Origin: Perca fluviatilis
Lineage: Eukaryota; Chordata; Actinopteri; Perciformes; Percidae
DNA length: 64,000 nt
Assembly (NCBI RefSeq): GCF_010015445.1
Contig: NC_053122.1
Span: 36,407,513-36,471,512, forward strand
Direction of reading: 5' to 3'
The notes below the pieces were generated by a model, which saw nothing but the letters and a program-made list of their open reading frames with translations, had not been told where the DNA came from and ran no database searches. Numbering within the stretch: position 1 is the stretch's first letter; each line of letters starts with the position of its first letter. Of the stretch, positions 33,641 to 44,600 are shown in pieces. Position numbers and translations under genes: made by a program.

Positions 33641-33892
33641 CATCATGATGTACCAACTCAGATGTGGAAAATAGTAATGGTGACAGGTCAGCAGGGGCCC
33701 CAGTAACGCTACCCGTTATTGCAAACACAGAGTGCTGTTTTGGTAGAACCTCACCTTTCAATGAAGGAGGCCAAGTTTTGATTCCTGGGAAATGTAATAA
33801 CCTTAACTTTAATCATATCAGAGAAGAACAATAGCAACTGCCCTTTCAACCACAACATATCATTGATCGCTCAGCGGTGAAACTCACACCGT

Positions 33893-34757
33893 CCATGTGG
33901 GGGGTCTGCAGGCAAAGAAAAACTCTAAAACCAAAACAGGAGAAGGTCAAAGTCTCTAATGAAGCCATAAGCCATACGTTTGTTGCTGCAGACACAAGAG
34001 CTGCTGCCAATTCTGAGACAACTTTAATTATTTATGAGCCAGACAATATCCATGCTCGTTATATAGGCAACAGTGGTATTATTAATCCACCCAAATCTGA
34101 ACAAATATGACTGATATTCAAACAGGTGAGAAAGAAAACTGTGCTGACACCGTGGGGACAAATTTCCAATGCTAAACAACACGCTGCGCATATTTTGATT
34201 CATTCAGGTGTGTCCTCACCGTTTTTGCACTCAGATGATCTTAGGATGAAGCAGCTCGGACCCTTCAGTTCACCGAGGAGCTGATCGGCCTGCCAACTTC
34301 TGATAGAAATGTCAAGCAGAAGGGCGGCGACGTGCAGCAGAGAAGGGAAAAATATTCCCCTAATGGTGACGAGAATCATTGTCTTACCACGAAGACCAAA
34401 AAATAAAACCCTCAGTCGGATCAGAGTTGGTTCAGATGAAGGAACGAGGCCAGCGTGGTCTTCTTCGTCTTTCTCCCTGTTTTCCGTTGTACAGGAGTCA
34501 GATTGGACTATGTAACCTCTGTGTGTTCAGCCCATTGCAGGTCAGCATATGATCCGTCTGTCTGAAGCACGGCAGAGTTAGAAAATATACTACTACACGA
34601 GATGCTTCTCTGAGCTGCTCAGAAGACCTGTGTGTATGTTCAGAGAAATATTTGCTGTTCATCAGTCATGATATACTGAATGTTTATTGAATGTTATATA
34701 GATTCAAATGTACCCCGGTACAGCTGTCAGACTAATGTGAGGTACTGTGCCCTGACC
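33893..34757 (+). repeat. Inverted duplication, left arm
   Basis: About 865 bp match the reverse complement of 38087-39060. I count about six substitutions plus a two-base and a ~115-bp length difference near the left end, so identity over the shared part exceeds 99%. A 68-codon frame (34309-34515) is preserved in both arms with one residue changed (Thr/Ile), but it has no recognisable domain. The right boundary falls at GACCATTCA, directly joined to the 3' half of an F1 element. Confidence 0.92.
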
Positions 34758-34930
34758 ATTCACGTACACATGTTCCACCAAAACAAGTTCCTTCCCGAGG
34801 CTATTTTGCAGAGGCACCGTGGCTCCGTTCGGCGCTTAGTAAAGAAATGCCAATAAACCAGAGCCAATTTTTCTCCAATCCCAGAATGCTGTGTGGACTA
34901 GCCAGACCCTGCTCCACAGCGCTGTGGAGG
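34758..34930 (+). repeat. F1 3'-half fragment
   Basis: Starts CGTACACATGTTCCACC and continues CCAAAACAAGTTCC to the GCTCCACAGCGCTGTGGAG hairpin, matching 33418-33612. The 5' half is absent on this side. Confidence 0.75.
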
Positions 34931-36859
34931 ATACGCGTTTTACGCGTTTCCTGGGTGAAAGTCTTGTGTTTTCCCTCGGCACACAAAGTCGGCTCCCCTG
35001 GTTGAAATCCCTGTGTTTCATAACTTTACTTTATAACTCTTACATATACAGCTACTGAAATTATTGAAATTATTAAAACTTATGCATGATGCATGACATT
35101 TGGTGTTCATCATCCAAGCCAATATGAAGTGTTTGGGTAAAGAAATGCTAAATGGGTACCACCCATCAGCTGATAAATAGACGTCTTCAGAGGTTCACAA
35201 TTTTCTCATTGGACTCTTTGGATCCAAAACGGAACCTTGGAAGCCGACCCAAACTCAAAATGTTTAAATTGAATTTAAAAGTATCATGTGGAGATGTTTT
35301 CACCACTGGTAGTAGTTTTCATTGGAATGAACACAAAAGAAATAGTCCCTATAAAGACTGTTCAAAGTGTATTGTGTGTAGATTATGCAGAGTACTGGGA
35401 ACATTGTAAATGTTGTGAGTACCACAACCAATGAATAAGCTAACAACATCAAAAGAAAGCGATGAAATATGTTTTTTTGCAATTATAGCGAACTACCACT
35501 TTAAAGTAGATTGCTTGTTTCCGAAGCGGCATGTTTTTAAGCCTGCTTCCTCCAAAAAAAAAGGTTTGTATATCAGTATTCTGTCCCTCCACATAGCATG
35601 GTGAGAGAATACATCTCCCCTCTCACTGTTCCAGTACCTCTCCAACGGCAGCGAAGTCAATTACGATTCAGATCCAACGTCATATCTAATGACGACAATC
35701 CTCTCAGCTGGTGTTTGCATGCAACACATCTTATCAGATGCTAATCTGCGGTCTGAAGCACAGTTCCTGACATGGAGAAGGATCATCTGAGCTTTTGAAC
35801 CAGAGGCTGCACAGCATGTCACTTGTTTTGCTGGAGTCTGCATGGATCTGTCTGATCTCGACATGTTATTTCACACGTGTGCCTCCCTGGCTGCTGTGAT
35901 GCGAGGTGTTACTGCTGTTGTACAGTTGAGGAAGTTTCTAGCTATGGATTTAAGCAGATAACTTCCTCGCAGAGCTATCGCCTTTTGGAGATTTATAAAT
36001 CATAAAACCAATCAGAATTTTCGAAGGATTTCTAAAGCCTCAAAAGAGAAAAAAGGTCCAAGACCCTCTCGTGTGAAAAAAAATTTAAAAGCCTTCATTT
36101 AGATGGCTATTTCATGTTGAAATCTTACATAAAAAATAGAACTAGGAAGCAACCCAGGCGTATTGGCTCAAATCAGCCTTCTTCAGGGTGTAGAATTCCA
36201 GAATTTAGAATTTTAAAGCCTGTTTGAGAACAAAGACCTCTGAAATGTGTTTTCAGGCTGCACATGGTATATATCTATTACTTCCTTATGGATTTCTCTA
36301 AGAGCAGATATCTTTTCTGTGGATCTAATGCACCGGAGCAGTCAAATGCAATATCAGAGGCCAGAGAACAGCAGGCAGGAAAGGTCCAAATGTTGCCAGT
36401 TTCTTCAACATAGAAGATAAATCTACCGCAGAATACACAAAACCCTTTCTTTTTCCTCTGCCAAATGCATTGCGTTCGCCTTCTTACGCCACGATATCGC
36501 CGATAAAGGAATCCATTTGCAAGGTTTAACCCAGACCCGACATCAAAGATCTCGTCAGATTCATTTCTAAGAGGAACACTGCTGCCTTTGTGAGCATCTG
36601 CAAAGAAATCCAAAATAGACTGTGCTTTGCTTCAATGGGATTTTGCTTCTAATTCTCCTTTAGAAATATGTCTTTATGTTGTTCTTTTCAATGAACGAAT
36701 CTTGTAGATGTCTGCAGTTTTTTTGTGTTTGTTGCATTGAAAGGGAGATGTAAATCTCAGCGCGGTCTCTTGATTTTAAATATGGTGGGTTTAAACACAT
36801 GGAACAGATAATCCAGATAATCATGCATGTCTTTTCACCAACTGAGCTTTGGGGTGTGT

Positions 36860-36862
<3 letters not shown>
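34931..36862. other. Unassigned sequence between duplication arms
   Basis: No gene recognised. The minus-strand frame at 36278-36613 and plus-strand frame at 35152-35409 lack known domains. Confidence 0.35.

Positions 36863-36947
<85 letters not shown>
36863..36947. repeat. (GT)n microsatellite
   Basis: About 85 bp of GT dinucleotides. Confidence 0.95.
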
Positions 36948-37465
36948 GCCATCTCTGAAGAGTACAGCAGAAGCTGTCTGTCAGTAAAACTATTAGACAG
37001 TGCTATCAGAGGACTGCCATTTTGACTCATTCCCTCTCTGCTTCACTAAGCAGTGAACAATATAATAGGAGCAGCTGAAGCGGCAGAACGTACGTCCATA
37101 CGTCAACATACAGTGAAACCACAGCCTGATGGAGGACCCTCAATCTGAACAAGGTCATGTATACAAATCAAACACTATAATCTGAAAGTGCTTTTCACGT
37201 CAGACTTGGTGCAATCATGTAGGGCTATTGTTGATTAATCTTCCTATTATTGAATCTATAAATGACTATTAAGTCTATGAGTACCTTACCTGCCGATCTT
37301 GCTTGAAAAAAATGCACCCACACTACGTTTGTTATGACGTTAACATTTTTTCTGTTAACGTGTGCCTCACATTAACTTTGAACTCCTGAACTGCATTTGT
37401 ACTAGTAAATCTAGCAGTTCTTTTAGATTTTTTTTGCTTGGGGAATGAATACTCTGTGTCTCATC

Positions 37466-37466
<1 letters not shown>

Positions 37467-37529
<63 letters not shown>
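37467..37529. repeat. (CA)n microsatellite
   Basis: About 62 bp of CA dinucleotides. With the (GT)n 520 bp upstream it makes an inverted pair on the same strand. Confidence 0.95.
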
Positions 37530-37531
<2 letters not shown>

Positions 37532-37664
37532 GTCCACATTATTTCCTGCACCAAATGAGCAACAAAGGCACCAAATACAGAATCCCCCTCCTATCATCTA
37601 TATGCAGGGTTGAGGTTACAGTCAAGGTTTACTTTTGCCCCATTAGGTCAAACCAGAGAGGCTC

Positions 37665-38035
37665 TTAAGGCCCACACACCCCGCCAGATGGCCGACTGTC
37701 GGCAGTAAAGCCAGTGTGACTGATCAGTCTCCCCGAGTTGGTCCAAAAAGTGCCTCGGAACACACCGAAGAGACGAGATGTAATACGTTCCCATAGCAGC
37801 AGGCGGCGCTAATCTGTATTGTTGCCCAAAAATCCAAACGGGCAGCTGATTGGATGAACGCGTCACGTGCGTCTTGTTTCTCCGGAAATTCAAAGCCAGA
37901 CTGTCATGGCGGCTTGTTCAGAATACAATCTCATATTTTACTAAAATAGTTCACCGAAACGTGTTTCTGAAAACATTTTATGCGAGAAATAGGCCGTGCA
38001 GTTGCTGAATCTGTCTTCATTTCAGATCAACAAAT
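37665..38035 (-). mobile_element. TTAA-type element, GGCCCAGACACACC family, truncated
   Basis: TTAAGGCCCACACACC at 37665 and the following blocks match the 23802-24450 family in reverse orientation. The copy stops near 38035 (ATTTCAGATC) before reaching its other terminus, shortly before the inverted-duplication arm. Confidence 0.65.
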
Positions 38036-38086
38036 CAACAAATGAATCCTTTCACATTCCTAAAATCCCATAAGGAACCATGAATG

Positions 38087-39060
38087 GTCAGGGCACAGTA
38101 CCTCACATTAGTCTGACAGCTGTACCGGGGTACATTTGAATCTATATAACATTCAATAAACATTCAGTATATCATGACTGATGAACAGCAAATATTTCTC
38201 TGAACATACACACAGGTCTTCTGAGCAGCTCAGAGAAGCATCTCGTGTAGTAGTATATTTTCTAACTCTGCCGTGCTTCAGACAGACGGATCATATGCTG
38301 ACCTGCAATGGGCTGAACACACAGAGGTTACATAGTCCAATCTGACTCCTGTACAACGGAAAACAGGGAGAAAGACGAAGAAGACCACGCTGGCCTCGTT
38401 CCTTCATCTGAACCAACTCTGATCCGACTGAGGATTTTATTTTTTGGTCTTCGTGGTAAGACAATGATTCTCGTCACCATTAGGGGAATATTTTTCCCTT
38501 CTCTGCTGCACGTCGCCGCCCTTCTGCTTGACATTTCTATCAGAAGTTGGCAGGCCGATCAGCTCCTCGGTGAACTGAAGGGTCCGAGCTGCTTCATCCT
38601 AAGATCATCTGAGTGCAAAAACGGTGAGGACACACCTGAATGAATCAAAATATGCGCAGCGTGTTGTTTAGCATTGGAAATTTGTCCCCACGGCGTCAGC
38701 ACAGTTTTCTTTCTCACCTGTTTGAATATCAGTCATATTTGTTCAGATTTGGGTGGATTAATAATACCACTGTTGCCTATATAACAAGCATGGATATTGT
38801 CTGGCTCACAAATAATTAAAGTTGTCTCAGAATTGGCAGCAGCTCTTGTGTCTGCAGCAACAAACATATGGCTTATGGCTTCATTAGAGACTTTGACCTT
38901 CTCCTGTTTTGGTTTTAGATTTTCTTTGCCTGCAGAGCTATAGTTAATATTTTCCTAGTGGGAAATCTACCAGTATCAATGCTAAGGACAGGCCTTTTCA
39001 TTTGGCTCTAAGTTAACACATTAATGCTTTGGCCAGAAATGGGATATGCAGACCCCCCAC
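38087..39060 (-). repeat. Inverted duplication, right arm
   Basis: Reverse complement of 33893-34757. Compared with the left arm it carries about 115 extra bases near 38933-39047, between two copies of TCTGCA. The left arm probably lost these by deletion across the short direct repeat. Confidence 0.92.
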
Positions 39061-39277
39061 ATGGACAGTTGGTGGTTCGATCCCTGGCCCTGCAGTTTCA
39101 TGCCAAAGTGTCCTTGGGCAGTCCATCGGAGTGTAAATGTGTGTGAATGTTTATCTGATGAGCAGGTGGTACCTTGTACGGCAGCCTCGGCCACAGTGTA
39201 TGAATGTGTGTGAATGGTGAATGGTTCCTGTACTATGTTAAAGCGCTTTGAGGAGTATATATAAAAACAGTCCATTT
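39061..39277 (-). repeat. Dispersed fish repeat with AAAGCGCTTTGA tail
   Basis: GTTGGTGGTTCGATCCCTGG, GTCCTTGGGCAGTCC, GAATGTGTGTGAATGGTGAA and AAAGCGCTTTGAGGAG form a recurrent fish repeat in plus orientation, between the duplication arm and an F1 half. Confidence 0.55.
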
Positions 39278-39512
39278 AGTCGTGCAACAGAAAACTCCGA
39301 TTGGACAGATAGTCTAGCTAGCTGTCTGGATTTACCCTGCAGAGATCTGAGGAGCAGTTAACCGTAGTCCTCATAAATTCACCAGAGTTGGGAACGCCAA
39401 CACAAAGAAAGAGGAAGATGACAGGACATCCGGGCGAAAAGAGGGACATCCAGGGGAATTTCCGGCGGCACCGGAGCAATCCTGGACATGAAACGTTGTC
39501 GATATAGACTAC
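39278..39512 (-). repeat. F1 5'-half fragment
   Basis: The reverse complement runs from GTCTATATCGAC to CTGTTGCACGACTAAA, matching the 5' half of the F1 element, and stops where the repeat at 39061-39277 begins. Confidence 0.72.
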
Positions 39513-41520
39513 GATACCCGTAATGGACCTGAATCTGCATCATCTCTTTTAGTTGTCAGACAATCGACAAATACTGCCTCTGACAGTCTGATGTTGCTTT
39601 TTATTGGCGCAACAGTAATTCAACTCTGGTATGTAAGAGAAAACCATACACGCCATCAATATGCATGCCTCTGCTTATCATCTTGTCCATGTTTCTTAAC
39701 TCCTATACTGAAAAAGATTCATCCTAACAAGTGATGTACGAGCAGTTTCAGCAGCCTCATTTCCAGTCATAATGAGCTTCGCCTGATGCAGACAGATGAT
39801 GACAAGCAGTGGAGCCGGGAGTGAGTTGCCCTCATGTTGACCAGAGATTTGTTTGGAAATCTTACAATTGACGACGAGGTCACCAAAGGCTTAATATACC
39901 AATATTGTCCAGAATGCATAGCAGCTCATTAAAATTCAACCTGTATGTTGACTGTGTTGTGATGCAGTAATAACTGCTGCTGATCTCTCCCCTGCAGAAG
40001 AGCCTCTTTTTCTCCGTTTTATAACTGCCTTCTGCAGCTGTAGCGCCGCTATTAACATTTCCTGTCCGGTTGGTTCCTCTAAAACAACCGAAAAGCAGTG
40101 ATTGTTATCCATTAAACATGTTATGATCTTACATCCAGCAAAGATAGATAGGAGCCAATCCCTCTCACCCCGCACACACTGGACCCCCACTGACACTGAC
40201 TCTTAGCCCCCCCCCCACACACACACACACACAAACACAGACACACTACATTTGCACTAACTTTCATTGGACTTTACATCTACCCATTGCATATACTATA
40301 TATTCTTTACAAATGTTGCACTCAACCAATTCAGACTCTTTTTTTCTTATGCAACAGTTACTTTGTATGTATATATTTATTTTACTGTATTTATTGTTTA
40401 TTTCATATCCATGTTTATGTATGCATAAGTGTACTGATTGTGGCAATAAAACCTTTTCTGATTCTGATTCTGAGCATTGTCAGCATTTTCTTTTTTTTTG
40501 GGGGGGGGGGCATCCGTATCCAGACAAATACTGGAGGAAAGCAGGAAAGCATTCTCCATCTTGAGTTAAATATAAAGTCATATGAAATATTTACGAATGT
40601 GCAAGTCTTTGAATGAGTGCAACAGCTGCTGCAAACTGAAACTTGATATAGCCTAGTTGATTGATTACAGTATTCTGATCATTTTCTTATTTCATCACTG
40701 CTTTTCAATTCTTCTGTTCCAACCCCTGAGGTGCCATCTTGTGAATGATAAACAGCAAATATCTAAGGCAAAGGTGACATGTAGATAGACATAACATCGC
40801 AGGCAGATATGAAAATGCAAGGGTGTATGTGTTAAACGGGGGCGATAAAAGCTGATATATTACAGTATAAACTGTTCTTAAAGTGCAAATAATCACACCC
40901 GTGGTTGATAAAACGCTGCTTACACCTTGGAGAAAACGTCCATATAATCAAACAAAAGAGCAGTCACGTATTATTTATCCACAGGAAAAAAAAATTTTTA
41001 AGTTGAAGTAATAAAACAATATTTAACTCAAGTGCAGTTACTGAAAGAAGGCCTTTACTGAAGTATAATTTTACATAGGAACTGGTGCCCCCCAAAATGG
41101 AGTTAAGGCAGTGTAGTGCACTTGGCATGGTGGAAAAACCTGGTATCTTTACCTTTGGATTCACATTTTTTCACATTTTGGATATGTTTAGACGTACATA
41201 ACATACATTTTTACTTGAAAACAGCAACATTGTATGGGCTTCTCTCTGTACTATCCTAATCTGCAATTGAGTAGAAAATTAACCTACACTATTTCCTTGT
41301 AATATGCAGTAGAATGTAAAGTAGATAGTCTACCAAAATGAAGTACTTGGGCAGATTTGATTAGCAAAAGGAGGAGGATAAAAAAAGACTATTTACTCAA
41401 ACAGAAGTAAATAGTGCATTTGCTTTAGAATAGTTGACAATAAGAAAATGTCCATCAGTACCCGTGATGGCCTGTAGATGGAGGCCTGTATCCTCTCATT
41501 CCACCGGAAGGAAGAACAGA
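39513..41520. other. Unassigned 5' flank of pold3
   Basis: Contains a (CA)n tract at 40213-40247 after a C run, a LINE-like tail near 40445-40475 (AATAAAACCTTTTCTGATTC), and a T/G homopolymer junction at 40490-40511. No gene recognised. Confidence 0.4.
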
Positions 41521-41574
41521 CACGTGACATTTAACAGGAAGTAAATAAACTCTTCCCGCGCAGTTAAATCCAAT
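41521..41574 (+). promoter_or_regulatory. Putative pold3 core promoter motifs
   Basis: Within 95 bp of the start codon lie an E-box CACGTGAC (41521), an ETS-like AGGAAGT (41536), an E2F-like TTCCCGCGC (41553) and a CCAAT box (41570). No TATA box is evident. E2F plus CCAAT is typical of S-phase replication genes, which fits POLD3. The motifs are seen; their function is inferred. Confidence 0.5.
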
Positions 41575-41615
41575 CGGTTCAACTAGACGTCTGTATTCAC
41601 GGATAATCAAACACA

Positions 41616-41672
41616 ATGGACGAGCTGTATTTAGATAACATCGACGAATTTGTCAACGACCACGATAAGATA
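41616..41672 (+). CDS. pold3: pold3 exon 1
   Basis: 19 codons, ATG at 41616, ending DHDKI before donor GTGAGT. Phase 0 exit. Confidence 0.93.
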
Positions 41673-44600
41673 GTGAGTGCACTCTTGATTCGTGATATGT
41701 CCGTATTTCTTGACTTTATTCTGGGCAAGATAATGCCAATTAACCAACGTCAGAACCGAAGTAACGTTAGCCGTTGAACTGCGTAGGAAAAACTGCCTGT
41801 TTAACGTTATGGTTTGCTTTTTTTAGGGTAGTGTACATCATTGTATGCCTTACAAGTATCTACCATTTCGTTTGGGCTTGTGGTCAATTCGGCTCATGGT
41901 AATCTCGAAAATAACGCATAAATTAAACAAAACAAGTATTTTTTTTATGACGTTAGCAGGGTAGCTAGGTAGTTGATGAACGTTAAACTAACGAACTAGC
42001 TAACGTTACATCTAGTTAACGTTACTGCTGTTACCGGCAACGGTTGTAAACTTCGAAATGGACTACTGTAGGATTTATCCCATGTTGAACAAGAGTCAAA
42101 TGGTAACATTTTCTTAGACGAGGTGCTGCATATGTATCTTTATCGAGTTTAATGATGGCAACCAAACGGCTAGCTAACTAACGTCCACTGTAACTTTTTA
42201 ACGTTAACGTAACTGCAGTTGTAGACAAACATGGTATATCACTATGGTATGTTTCTCCCAGCTGCCTCGTTCAACAGTGAATGTAAACAGGAATGTTGCC
42301 ATGTGTTTTCTGTTAACAGGTGACCTATAAATGGCTGAGTCTCACTCTGGGAGTCCATGTCAACACAGCCAAACAGTGAGTGTTACTGCTAGGGCTATTG
42401 GCGCACAGCTGGGGACAAGCCCAGCCAGTTAGAGTCAGACTTTGATAACAAAAGCTGTGTTTCCCCTATGGGTTTATGAAAGATTTAGCGTGGGGGTTTA
42501 GGCATGGGCGTCCTCTCATCTAACTGTTGGGGGGGTGGGGGGGGGGCAATAAACATAACATTTCTCAAGAGCAATTTTCGAAGGGACACAAACAATACAG
42601 CCAACATTATACAGTTGTAGAGGATATGTGTAGTTATGGAACTCCAGTAAGTAAGCTGACATTTCTTAACTATCCAACAAGCTATTAAAAAAGCCAGGTA
42701 ACGTTTTATTCACTAACATAGAGGATTCATGGAAAAAGTGTTTTTTTTTTGTAAAGACTACTTAATAATTAATTAAAATGACACAGTATGCTCTGTATTA
42801 GAGAAAAGAATGACTTCATCTGATGTCTACTTACTGGAGTCCCACAACTAACGTTGCTGAGTTATTCAAATTTAGTTTTCTCCCACCCAGTTCTGTCTCT
42901 CTTAACAGCGCTGCTCCCACCGAATGGACTTGTGTGTGTAGCAGGTAGTGGACCAAACCATTATGAGGCAAGGAAGGGGGGGCTCAAGATGTTTTTAAGC
43001 TAACTTTTTATTGTTTTACATATATTACATTATTTACAATACACAGCATGTTTTTTTTCATCATTTATTAGGGGGGGGAGTGGTTGAGGAAGAGAACCCT
43101 CAGATGGGGTGGATCCTCCTAGGTGCTGCCCAAAACGGCTTGGGTGCTGCACCTAAACTTGAATAATGGCAGGGAAAACCCTGGAAGCACTGCATCATCC
43201 TATAACTGGAAGCCGCTAGGCCTAGTTGGAGTCTCAGGCTCCACATTGTGGGGCGAATATCTTAAGAGCTTCTGTTTAGCTTAATAAGAATCTTCCAGCC
43301 AGTTGTTGTCTGTTGACCTACATATATATCCCTCTGGAACACCCTCCCTGCAGATGTCCAAAATGCTACATCCCTGGACATATTTAAATAACTCGTGAAC
43401 CACAGCCTACAACCTCTAATTCTGTTAAGTGTCCTTGGGTATCTTGAAAGGTGCTATATAAATAAGTTGTTGTTGTTGTTATAATAATAATAATAATAAT
43501 AATAATATAGACTTTTGAACAGGTGATAACAATTTCCCATAGTGTTTTTGTTCCGTGGTTTAGTTAATTTTGTCGTAACAAAAAGCAGCTGTACAATAAC
43601 TTCATTAGTTACTCGAATTATTAATAAAAAAGAATCAAAGAATAAACTAAACAAGGCTAAGAATTTCATTGCAGTATTCACTGCTCACCTTCAGCAGCTT
43701 TCCATGCCGCTGGAGATGCATTTCAGTCGGGACCCAAAATTCTGACAGTTCAGTACCCATCCAGGTGTACTGGCACATTTTTATAGGGTCTCACAGAACG
43801 CACGAACGCGTACGTAAAGGATAACCTTATGTGCCGCGAATTGACGTTTAGAGAAGGTTATACAGTAATCAATATACCAATATGTATTTTATCGGGATTC
43901 ACTAATGCCACTTAGCAATACCAAGATAATTCAAGTCCGCGGTAATACAGTGTCTGGGATATTTTTAAAGGTCCAATGTGTAGGAATTTCTCCCAACTAG
44001 CATTGAGATCATATATCGCAATCAACTCTCTCGTGCCAAGCAGTTTAAAGTACGTATTACAGCTACGGTAGCCTCTTTTTTTTCTGATCGTTCTCTTGCT
44101 CTTTTCAATCTCCTTTTTCTGAGCGAAGAAGAAGAAGACTCCTGTTCCTGAAATTTGGATTTTGAATCCGTGTGTTCCTCGGTTTCCTTCTTCAAACTTG
44201 CCGGGAAGCTACGATACCCATTAGCAGCATTAGCAGCTCCTGAGAGTTTATCATGTGACAGAGAAAACATGAAAGGTGGAGCAGTATGTCCTGGATGTCC
44301 CTTACAGGCTAATCTATTTCAAGATGGACTGTGAATATGGAGCGTCTACCCCAGTTCATGCAAACACAAATGTTAAATTTTAATCCAAAAGGAATACTTG
44401 GAATTGATGGTGGTGGTAAATATTCATGAGAAAGGACAAGTTGGTGAACGGGCAACACAGATTTAGAGAATGAACAACTAATAACAATAACACTGGACCT
44501 TTTTAAGAATCAAGCCATTGACATGACATGTGTCTTGTTTTCAGAATGCTCTATCATTATCTGGATCACAAGAGGAAGGAGAGTTCAGATCCGCTCCATG

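Noticed and set aside
34309..34515. 68-codon frame conserved in both arms of the inverted duplication
   Set aside because: Conservation is explained by the recent duplication of the whole arm; non-coding parts are equally identical.
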